Shown here: one piece after another, positions 54,310 through 64,000 of the stretch
Numbering within the stretch: position 1 is the first letter of the stretch
Layout: each line of letters opens with the position of its first letter
Assembly (NCBI GenBank): GCA_033782935.1
Contig: JAWQEG010001395.1
Span: 156,501 to 220,500 of the forward strand
Length of the DNA: 64,000 nucleotides
DNA from: Petrolisthes cinctipes
Taxonomy: Eukaryota > Arthropoda > Malacostraca > Decapoda > Porcellanidae
Reading direction: 5' to 3'
The notes under the pieces: generated by a model
Seen by the model: the letters and a program-made list of their open reading frames with translations, nothing else
What the model was told of the DNA's origin: nothing
Databases searched by the model: none
Made by a program: the position numbers and the translations under genes

Positions 54310-57300
54310 CATGTTTTGAGCCTATATTTTGAAAACAATCCAGCACTAAGTAGGCATGTACAGATCGCTTCTGGGAACGAAAAATATTGAATTTTCGGGT
54401 GTTTTGAGCCTGAATTTGAGATATAAACGGGTACTGAAGAATCATGCACATATCGACTTCTTGCACCTAAAATATCGATTTTGAGCATGTTTTGGGTCTG
54501 TATCTTGAATACATTCTAGCAAGGAGTAGGCGTGTACAGATCGCTTCTGGGACCCAAAAATATCGAATTTTCGGGTGTTTTGAGCCTGAATTTGGGATAT
54601 AAACGGGTACAGAATATCCATGCACATATCGACTTTGGACACCTAAAATATCGATTTTTAGCATGTTTTGAGCCTATATTTTGAAAATACTCTAACTGGG
54701 AGTAGGCATGTACACATCGCTTCTGGGACCCAAAAATATCGAATTTTCGGGTGTTTTGAGCCTGAATTTTAAATATAAACGGATACAAAAGATGCATGAA
54801 CATATCGACTTTAGTCACTTAAAATATCAATTTTTTAATGTTTTGGGCCTATAATTTGAAAACATTCCAGCACTGAGTAGGCATGTACAGATCGCTTCAG
54901 GGAACGGAAAGTTTTGAATTTTCGGGTGTTTTGAGCCTGAATTTGAGATATAAACGGGTACAGAATATCCATGCACATATCGACTTTGGACACCTAAAAT
55001 ATCGATTTTTAGCATGTTTTGAGCCTATATTTTGAAAAGATTCCAGCACTGAGTAGGCATGCACAGATCGCTTCGGGGATCCCAAAATATTGATTTTCGG
55101 GTGTTTTGAGCCTGAATTTGGGATATAAACGGGTACTTTAGATGCATGCACATATCGACTTTAGACACTTAAAATATCGATTTTTAGCATGTTTTAAGCC
55201 TATATTTTGAAAATATTCCAGCACTGAGTAGGCATGGACAGATCGCTTTTGGGACCCAAAAATATCGAATTTTCGGGGGTTTTGAGCCTGATTTTGAGAT
55301 ATAAACGGGTACAGAAGATGCATGCAGATATCGACTTTGGGCACCCAAAATATCGATTTTGAGCATGTTTTGGGCCTACATTTTGAAAATATTCTAGCAC
55401 TGAGTAGGCATGTACAGATCGCTTCTAGAACCCAAAAATATCGATTTATAGAGTGTTTTAAACCTTAATTTGGGATGTAAACGTGTACAGAAGATGCTTG
55501 CACATATCGACTTTGGACACCTAAAATATCGATTTTTAGCATGTTTTGTGCCAATATTTTGAAAATATTCTAGCACTGAGTAGGCATGTACAGATCGCTT
55601 CTGGGACCCAAAAATATTGAATTTACGAGTGTTTTGAGCCTGAATTTGAGATATAAACGGGTACTGAAGATGCATGCACATATCGACTTCTTGCACCTAA
55701 AATATCGATTTTGAGCATGTTTTGGGTCTGTATCTTGAATACATTCTAGCAAGGAGTAGGCGTGTACAGATCGCTTCTGGGACCCAAAAATATCGAATTT
55801 TCGAGTGTTTTAAACCTGAATTTGGGATGTAAACGGGAACAGAAGATGCATGCACATATCGACTTTGGGCACCTAAAATATCGATTTTTAACACGTTTTG
55901 GGCCTATATTTAGAAAATATTCTAGCACTGAGTAGGCATGTACAGATCGCTTCTGGGAACGAAAAATATCGAATTTTCGGGTGTTTTGAGCCTGAGTTTG
56001 AGATATAAACGGGTACTGAAGATGCATGCACATATCGACTTCTTGCACCTAAAATATCGATTTTGAGCATGTTTTGGGTCTGTATCTTGAATACATTCTA
56101 GCAAGGAGTAGGCGTGTACAGATCGCTTCTGGGGCCCCAAAATATCGAATTTTCGGGTGTTTTGAGCCTGAATTTGAGATATATACAGGTACAGAAGATG
56201 CATGCACATATCGACTTTGGGCACCTAAAATATCGATTTTTACCACGTTTTGGGCCTATATTTAGAAAATATTCTAGCACTAAGTAGGCATGTACAGATC
56301 GCTTCTGGGACCCAAAAATATCGAATTTTCGGGTGTTTTGAGCATGAATTTGGGATATAAACGGATACAGAAGATGCATTCACATATCGACTTTGTGCAC
56401 CTAAAATATCGATTTTCAGCATGTTTTGGGCCTGTATTTTGAAAATACTCTAACAGGGAGTAGGCATGTACAGATCGCTTCTGGGACCCAAAAATATAGA
56501 ATTTTCGGGTGTTTTGAGCCTGAATTTTAAATATAAACGGGTACAGAAGATGCATGAACATATCGAATTTAGACACTTAAAATATCGATTTTTTAATGTT
56601 TTGGGCCTATATTTTGAAAACATTCCAGCACTGAGTAGGCATGTACAGATCGCTTCAGGGAACGGAAAATTTTGAATTTTCGGGTGTTTTGAGCCTGAAT
56701 TTGAGATATAAACGGGTACCTAAGATGCATGCACATATCTACTTTAGACACCTAAAATATCGATTTTTAGCATGTTTTGAGACTATATTTTGAAAACATT
56801 CTAGCACTGAGTAGGCATGCACAGATCGCTTCTGGGACCCAAAAATATCGAATTTTCGGGTGTTTTGAGCCTGAATTTGAGATATAAACGGGTACTGAAG
56901 ATGGATGCACATATCGACTTTGGACACCTAAAATATCGATTTTTAGCATGTTTTGAGCCTATATTTTGAAAATATTCCAGCACTGAGTAGGCATGTACAG
57001 ATCGCTTCTGGGACCCAAAAATATTGAATTTTCGGGTGTTTGAACCTGAATTTGAGATATAAACGGGTACTGAAGATGCATGCACATATCGACTTTTTGC
57101 ACCCGAAATATCGATTTTGAGCATGTTTTGGGTCTGTATTTTGAAAACATACTAGCAAGGAGTAGGCATGTACAGATTGCTTCTGGGACGAAAAAATATT
57201 GAATTTTTGGGTGTTATGAGCCTTAATTTGAGATATAAACAGGTACAGAAGATGCATGCACATATCGACTTTGTTCATCCAAAATATCGATTTTTAGCAT

Positions 57301-58528
57301 GTTTTGGGCCAGAATTCTGAAAATACTCTAACACGGAGTAGTCATGTACAGATCGCTTCTGGGACACAAAAATATCCAATTTTCGAGTGTTTTGAGCCTG
57401 AATTTAAGATATAAACGGGTACAGAAGATGCATGCACGTATCGACTTTTGGCACCCAAAATATTGATTTTTAGCATGTTTTCGGCCTATATTTTGAAAAT
57501 ATTCTAGCACTGAGTAGGCATGTACAGATCGCTTCTGTGACCAAAAAATATCGAATTTTTGGGAGTTCTGAGCCAGAATTTGGGATATAAACGGGTACAG
57601 AAGATGCATTCACATATTGACTTTGGGCACCTAAAATATCGATTTTCAGCATGTTTTGGGCCTGTATTTTGAAAATACTCTAACACGGAGTAGGCATGTA
57701 CAGATCGCTTCTGGGAACCAAAAATATCGAATTTTCGGGTGTTTTGAGCCTTAATTTGAGATATAAACGGGTACAGAAGATGCTTGCAGATATCGACTTT
57801 TGCACCTAAAATATCGATTTTGAGCATGTTTTGGGCCTATATCTTCAATATATTTTAGCACTAAGTAGACATGTTCATATTGCTTCTGGGACCCAAAAAT
57901 ATCGAATTTTCGGGAGTTTTGAGCCTGATTTTGAGATATAAAAGGGTACAGAAGATACATACACATATTGACTTTGGGCACCTAAAATATCGATTTTCAG
58001 CATGTTTTGGGCCTGCATTTTGAAAATACTCTAACACAGAGTAGGCATGTACAGATCGCTTCTGGGACCCAAAAATATCGAATTTTCGGGTATTTTGAGC
58101 CTGAATTTGAGATATAAACGGGTACTGAAGATGCATGCACATATCGACTTTTTGCACCCAAAATATCGATTTTTAGCTCGTTTTGGGCCTATATTTTGAA
58201 AATATTATAGCACTAAGTAGGCATGTACAGATCGCTTCTGGGACCAAAAAATATCGAATTTTCGGGTATTTTGAGCCTGAATTTGGGATATAAACGGATA
58301 CAGAAGATGCATACACATATTGACTTCTTGTACCTACAATATCGATTTTCAGCATGTTTTGGTCCTGTATTTTGAAAATACTTAAACAGGGAGTAGGCAT
58401 GTACAGATCGCTTCTGGGACCCAAAAATATCGAATTTTCGGGGGTTTTGAGCCTGAATAGGTGATATAAACGGGTACAGAAGATGCATGAACATATCGAC
58501 TTTAGACACTAAAAATATCGATTTTTAT
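54310..58528 (+). repeat. Right HOR unit 9, 24 monomers (4219 bp)
   Basis: This is the longest unit between two anchors, 24 monomers minus five bases. The start resembles unit 8. Later parts repeat the GAATACATTCTAGCAAGGAG monomer three times, near 54.51, 55.74 and 56.09 kb. The segment 55.89-56.58 kb matches 61.69-62.38 kb at offset 5803. It may be two 12-monomer units whose middle anchor was lost or overwritten. Confidence 0.75.
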
Positions 58529-60638
58529 CATGTTTTGAGCCTATATTTTGACAACATTCCAGCACTGAGTAGGCATGTACAGATCGCTTCTGGGAACGAA
58601 AAATATTGAATTTTCGGGTGTTTTGAGCCTGAATTTGAGATATAAACGTGTACAGAAGATGCATGCACATATCGACTTCTTGCACCTAAAATATCGATTT
58701 TGAGCATGTTTTGGGTCTGTATCTTAAATACATTCTAGCAAGGAGTAGGCGTGTACAGATCACTTCTGGGACCCAAAAATATCGAATTTTCGGGTGCATT
58801 GAGCCTGAATTTGAGATATAAACAGGTACAGAAGATGCATGCACATATCGACTTTTTGCACCTAAAATATCGATTTTCAGCATGTTTTGGGCCTGTATTT
58901 TGAAAATACTCTAACGGGGAGTAGGCATGTACAGATCGCTTCTGGGACCCAAAAATATCGAATTTTCGGGTGTTTTGAGCCTGAATTTTAAACATAAACG
59001 TTTACAGAAGATGCATGAACATATCGAATTTAGACACTTAATATATCGATTTTTTAATGTTTTGGGCCTATATTTTGAAAACATTCCAGCACTGAGTAGG
59101 CATGTACAGATCGCTTCAGGGAACGGAAAATTTTGAATTTTCGGGTGTTTTGAACCTGAATTTGAGATATAAACGGGTACAGAAGATGCGTGCACATATC
59201 GACTTTGGACACCTAAAATATAGATTTTTAGCATTTTTTGGCCCCATAACTTCAATATATTTTAGCACTCAGTAGGCATGTACAGATGGCTTCTGGGACC
59301 CAAAAATATCGAATTTTCGGGTGTTTTGAGCCTGAATTTGGGAAATAAACGGGTACAGAAGATGCATACACATATTGACTTTGTGCACCTAAAATATCGA
59401 TTTTCAGCATGTTTTGTGCCTGTAAATTGAAAATACTCTAACACGGAGTAGGCATGTACAGATCGCTTCTGGGACCCAAAAATATCGAATTTTCGGGTGT
59501 TCTGAACCTGAATTTGAGATATAAACGGGTACAGAAGATGCATGCACATATCGACTTTGGGCACCTAAAATATTGATTTTCAGCATGTTTTAGGCCAGTA
59601 TTTTGAAAATACTCTAACACGGAGTAGGCATGTACAGATCGCTTCTGGGACCCAAAAATATCGAATTTTCGGGTGTTTTGAGCCTGAATTTGAAATATAA
59701 ACGGGTACAGAAGATGCATGCACATATCGACTTTGGGCACCTAAAATATCGATTTTTAGCATGATTTGGGCCCATAAATTTAAAAAATTATAGCACTAGG
59801 TAGGCATGTACAGATCGCTTCTGGGACCCAAAAATATCGAATTTTCTGGTGTTTTGAGCCTGAATTTGGGATATAAACGGGTACAGAAGATGCATACACA
59901 TATTGACTTTGGGCAACTAAAATATCGATTTTCAGCATCTTTTGGGCCTGTATATTAAAAATACTCTACCACGGAGTAGGCATATACAGATCGCTTCTGG
60001 GACCCAAAAATTTCGAATTTTCGGGTATTTTGAGCCTGAATTTGAGATATAAACGGGTACAGAAGATCCATGCACATATCGACTTTGGACACCTAAAATA
60101 TAGATTTTTAGCATGTTTTGAGCCTATATTTTGAAAACATTCTAGCACTGAGTAGGCATGCACAGATCGCTTTTGGGACCCCAAAATATTGATTTTCGGG
60201 TGTTTTGAGCCTGAATTTGGGATATAAACGGGTACTTTAGATGCATGCACATATCGACTTTAGACACTTAAAATATCGATTTTTAGCATGTTTTAAGCCT
60301 ATATTTTGAAAATATTCCAGCACTGACTAGGCATGGACAGATCGCTTCTGGGACCCAAAAATATCGAATTTTCGTGGGTTTTGAGCCTGTATTTGGGATA
60401 TAAACGGATACAGAAGATGCATACACATATTGACTTCTTGTACCTACAATATCGATTTTCAGCATGTTTTGGTCCTGTATTTTGAAAATACTTAAACAGG
60501 GAGTAGGCATGTACAGATCGCTTCTGGGACCCAAAAATATCGAATTTTCGGGGGTTTTGAGCCTGAATTGGTGATATAAACGGGTACTGAAGATGCATGA
60601 ACATATCGACTTTAGACACTAAAAATATCGATTTTTAT
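58529..60638 (+). repeat. Right HOR unit 10, 12 monomers, carrying a foreign segment
   Basis: This unit is delimited by anchors in the form TCGATTTTTATCATG at 58529 and 60639, and its 2110-bp length is the same as units 5 and 8. Its first four monomers and its end are right-type, but its middle holds an 880-bp segment of left-zone type (next entry). The part 58.3-59.02 kb also matches 60.41-61.13 kb at offset 2110. Confidence 0.8.
59231..60110 (+). repeat. Displaced five-monomer segment of left-zone type
   Basis: This segment aligns with about 649-1478 at a constant offset of 58582 bp. It shares CTTCAATATATT, GTTCTGAACCTG, GCATGATTTGGGCCC, GGGCAACTAAAATATCG and TACTCTACCACGGAG in order. Both flanks are right-zone monomers. 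The variant ATATAGATTTTTAGC occurs at both edges exactly 880 bp apart (TAGATTTTTA at 59221 and 60101), as expected if five monomers were inserted by recombination and the edge was duplicated. Related monomers also occur at 2.25-2.8 kb. Confidence 0.75.
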
Positions 60639-61109
60639 CATGTTTTGAGCCTATATTTTGACAACATTCCAGCACTGAGTAGGCATGTACAGATCACTTC
60701 TGGGAACGAAAAATATTGAATTTTCGGGTGTTTTGAGCCTGAATTTGAGATATAAACGGGTACTGAAGATGCATGCACATATCGACTTCTTGCACCTAAA
60801 ATATCGATTTTGAGCATGTTTTGGGTCTGTATCTTAAATACATTCTAGCAAGGAGTAGGCGTGTACAGATCACTTCTGGGACCCAAAAATATCGAATTTT
60901 CGGGTGCTTTGAGCCTGAATTTGAGATATAAACAGGTACAGAAGATGCATGCACATATCGACTTTTTGCACCTAAAATATCGATTTTCAGCATGTTTTGG
61001 GCCTGTATTTTGAAAATACTCTAACGGGGTGTAGGCATGTACAGATCGCTTCTGGGACACAAAAATATCGAATTTTCGGGTGTTTTGAGCCTGAATTTTA
61101 AACATAAAC

Positions 61110-62518
61110 GGGTACAGAAGATGCATGCACATATCTACTTTAGACACCTAACATATCGATTTTTAGCATGTTTTGAGCCTATATTTTGAAAACATTCTAG
61201 CACTGAGTAGGCATGCACAGATCGCCTCTGGGACCCAAAAATATTGAATTTTCGGGTGTTTGAACCTGAATTTGAGATATAAACGGGTACTGAAGATGCA
61301 TGCACATATCGACTTTTTGCACCTGAAATATCGATTTTGAGCATGTTTTGGGTCTGTATCTTGAAAACACACATTACAAGGAGTAGGCATGTACAGATTG
61401 CTTCTGGGACCCAAAAATATTGAATTTTTGGGTGTTATGAGCCTTAATTTGAGATATAAACAGGTACAGAAGATGCATGCACATATCGACTTTGTGCACC
61501 CAAAATATCGATTTTTAGCATGTTTTGGGCCAGTATTCTGAAAATACTCTAACCCGGAGTAGTCATGTACAGATCGCTTTTGGGACACAAAAATATCCAA
61601 TTTTCGAGTGTTTTGAGCCTAAATTTAAGATATAAACGGGTACAGAAGATGCATGCACATATCGACTTTTGGCACCCAAAATATTGATTTTTAGCATGTT
61701 TTGGGCCTGTATTTTGAAAATATTCTAGCACTGAGTAGGCATGTACAGATCGCTTCTGGGAAAGAAAAATATTGATTTTTCGGGTGTTTTGAGCCTGAAT
61801 TTGAGATATAAACGGGTACTGAAGATGCATGCACATATCGACTTCTTGCACCTAAAATATCGATTTTGAGCATGTTTTGGGTCTGTATCTTGAATACATT
61901 CTAGCAAGGAGTAGGCGTGTACAGATCGCTTCTGGGACCCAAAAATATCGAATTTTCCGGTGTTTTGAGCTTGAATTTGAGATATAAACAGGTACAGAAG
62001 ATGCATGCACATATCGACTTTGGGCACCTAAAATATCGATTTTTAACACGTTTTGGGCCTATATTTAGAAAATATTCTAGCACTAAGTAGGCATGTACAG
62101 ATCGCTTCTGGGACCCAAAAATATCGAATTTTCGGGTGTTTTGAGCATCAATTTGGGATATAAACGGATACAGAAGATGCATACACATATCGACTTTGTG
62201 CACCTAAAATATCGATTTTCAGCATGTTTTGGGCCTGTATTTTGAAAATACTCTAACAGGGAGTAGGCATGTACAGATGAATTCTGGGACCCAAAAATAT
62301 CGAATTTTCGGGTGTTTTGAGCCTGAATTTTAAATATAAACGGGTACAGAAGATGCATGAACATATCGAATTTAGACACCTAAAATATCGATTTTTAGCA
62401 TGTTTTGAGCCTATATTTTGAAAACATTCCAGCACTGAGTAGGCATGTACAGATCGCTTCAGGGAACGGAAAATTTTGAATTTTCGGGTGTTTTGAGCCT
62501 GAATTTGAGATATAAACG
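61110..62518 (+). repeat. Eight-monomer tandem repeat, copy 1 (1409 bp)
   Basis: This copy is followed directly by a second at offset 1409 bp (8 x 176 + 1). Marks include AACACACATTACAAGGAG near 61367, GGGTGTTATGAGCC near 61430, TAACCCGGAGTAGTC near 61551 and TTAACACG near 62043. A one-base-shorter GGGTGTTTGAACC near 61255 is found only in this copy. Confidence 0.88.
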
Positions 62519-63730
62519 GGTACAGAAGATGCATGCACATATCTACTTTAGACACCTAAAATATAGATTTTTAGCATGTTTTGAGCCTATAATTTGAAAA
62601 CATTCTAGCACTGAGTAGGCATGCACAGATCGCTTCTGGGACCCAAAAATATCGAATTTTCGGGTGTTTTGAGCCTGAATTTGAGATATAAACGGGTACT
62701 GAAGATGCATGCACATATCGACTTTTTGCACCTGAAATATCGATTTTGAGCATGTTTTGGGTCTGTATCTTGAAAACACACATTACAAGGAGTAGGCATG
62801 TACAGATTGCTTCTGGGACCCAAAAATATTGAATTTTTGGGTGTTATGAGCCTTAATTTGAGATATAAACAGGTACAGAAGATGCATGCACATATCGACT
62901 TTGTGCACCCAAAATATCGATTTTTAGCATGTTTTGGGCCAGTATTCTGAAAATACTCTAACCCGGAGTAGTCATGTACAGATCGCTTTTGGGACACAAA
63001 AATATCCAATTTTCGAGTGTTTTGAGCCTAAATTTAAGATATAAACGGGTACAGAAGATGCATGCACATATCGACTTTTGGCACCCAAAATATTGATTTT
63101 TAGCATGTTTTGGGCCTGTATTTTGAAAATATTCTAGCACTGAGTAGGCATGTACAGATCGCTTCTGGGAACGAAAAATATTGATTTTTCGGGTGTTTTG
63201 AGCCTGAATTTGAGATATAAACGGGTACTGAAGATGCATGCACATATCGACTTCTTGCACCTAAAATATCGATTTTGAGCATGTTTTGGGTCTGTATCTT
63301 GAATACATTCTAGCAAGGAGTAGGCGTGTACAGATCGCTTCTGGGACCCAAAAATATCGAATTTTCCGGTGTTTTGAGCTTGAATTTGAGATATAAACAG
63401 GTACAGAAGATGCATGCACATATCGACTTTGGGCACCTAAAATATCGATTTTTAACACGTTTTGGGCCTATATTTAGAAAATATTCTAGCACTAAGTAGG
63501 CATGTACAGATCGCTTCTGGGACCCAAAAATATCGAATTTTCGGGTGTTTTGAGCATCAATTTGGAATATAAACGGATACAGAAGATGCATACACATATC
63601 GACTTTGTGCACCTAAAATATCGATTTTCAGCATGTTTTGGGCCTGTATTTTGAAAATACTCTAACAGGGAGTAGGCATGTACAGATCAATTCTGGGACC
63701 CAAAAATATCGAATTTTCGGGTGTTTTGAG
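62519..63730 (+). repeat. Eight-monomer tandem repeat, copy 2 (about seven monomers)
   Basis: This is the partner of 61110-62518. It agrees until about 63730, where copy 1 has GAATTTTAAATATAAAC and this copy GAATTTGAGATATAAAC. The remaining 270 bp are further monomers of right-zone type. Confidence 0.88.
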
Positions 63731-64000
63731 CCTGAATTTGAGATATAAACGGGTACGGAAGAGGCATGCAAATATCGACTTCAGACACCTAAAATATCGA
63801 TTTTTAGCATGTTTTGAGCCTATATTTTGAAAACATTCTAGCACTGAGTAGGCATGTACAGATCACTTCTGGGAACGAAAAATATTGAATTTTCGGGTGT
63901 TTTGAGCCTGAATTTGAGATATAAACGGGTACTGAAGATGCATGCACATATCGACTTTTTGCACCTAAAATATCGATTTTGAGCATGTTTTGGGTCTGTA

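Larger units (their letters stand above)
1..64000 (+). repeat. Satellite array, ~176-bp monomer, head-to-tail, ~363 copies
   Basis: The whole window is one tandem array. The monomer can be phased to begin at ATCGCTTCTGGGACCC. Its first copy is 1-176, the second starts at 177, and the last recognisable start is near 63862. That gives about 363 copies with a net drift of only about 27 bp from exact 176-bp spacing. Every copy read lies in the same orientation, with no inversion, transposon, gene or unique spacer. Differences are single-base changes, 1-3 bp indels and gain or loss of whole monomers. No stretch holds anything other than satellite, so it contains no gene. The array continues past both ends. 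A monomer of nucleosomal size with nested higher-order organisation fits a centromeric or pericentromeric satellite of a plant or animal. I do not recognise the consensus family, so taxon and function remain inference. Confidence 0.98.
60639..64000 (+). repeat. Right HOR unit 11, incomplete at window end
   Basis: This unit starts at the last anchor seen (60639) and runs at least 3362 bp without another. The beginning repeats unit 10. From about 61110 it consists of a tandem eight-monomer repeat. Confidence 0.75.

Noticed and set aside
59140..60200. Transposon insertion at the displaced segment
   Set aside because: The 880-bp insert is itself five satellite monomers, with no terminal repeats or coding capacity; recombination inside the array explains it better.
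61360..61385. AACACACATTACAAGG as a non-satellite junction
   Set aside because: It is a local change inside an ordinary GCAAGGAG-class monomer and is copied in the next eight-monomer repeat at about 62769.
1..64000. CRISPR array
   Set aside because: Repeats are contiguous 176-bp monomers without unique spacers; the regular spacing is simply the satellite period.
1..64000. Known centromere satellites (human alpha satellite, Arabidopsis 178-bp, Brassica 176-bp)
   Set aside because: Length is close, but the sequence I read does not resemble the consensus sequences I know for these families. I therefore give no family name.

Overview
This window is one uninterrupted block of eukaryotic satellite DNA. 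A monomer of about 176 bp repeats head-to-tail, always in the same orientation, from the first base to the last. That makes roughly 363 copies, and both array edges lie outside the window. I see no gene, RNA gene, transposon, microsatellite block or unique sequence. The many open frames, mostly on the minus strand, are translations of the same monomer and are not genes. The monomer is AT-rich (68 G+C in a 176-bp consensus, 39%) and carries six CpG sites. It also has A/T tracts spaced at about the DNA helical repeat and a short dyad. Size, purity and nesting resemble a (peri)centromeric satellite of a plant or animal. I do not recognise the consensus, so I name no species, and the centromere role is inference. 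CpG sites that vary to TpG and CpA point to a genome with CpG methylation.

Layout. (1) Positions 1-3.6 kb hold loosely ordered monomers with a nine-monomer (1583 bp) periodicity. (2) Positions 3.6-30.5 kb are a mosaic of large duplicated blocks, copied at offsets of about 5.1, 6.0, 7.0-7.4, 9.7-10.2 and 12.5-13.2 kb, each near a whole number of monomers. A diagnostic variant recurs here at 14-26 monomer intervals. (3) Positions 30.5-37.9 kb form a transition zone with its own diagnostic variant at 6, 11, 5 and 2 monomer intervals. (4) From 37.9 kb to the end lies a higher-order repeat (HOR) family. One anchor variant delimits successive units of 17, 16, 17, 10, 12, 5, 4, 12, 24 and 12 monomers plus an open last unit, which contains a tandem eight-monomer repeat.

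Monomers fall into at least three junction classes, with GCACTGAG, ACACGGAG or GCAAGGAG near the monomer end, each tied to other variants along the monomer. Units differ mainly by gain or loss of whole monomers, as unequal crossing-over or conversion would produce. The clearest oddity is an 880-bp, five-monomer insert near 59.2-60.1 kb. It matches the far left of the window (about 0.65-1.48 kb) and sits inside right-type repeats. Block boundaries were found by eye and are good to tens of bases unless an exact anchor is given.
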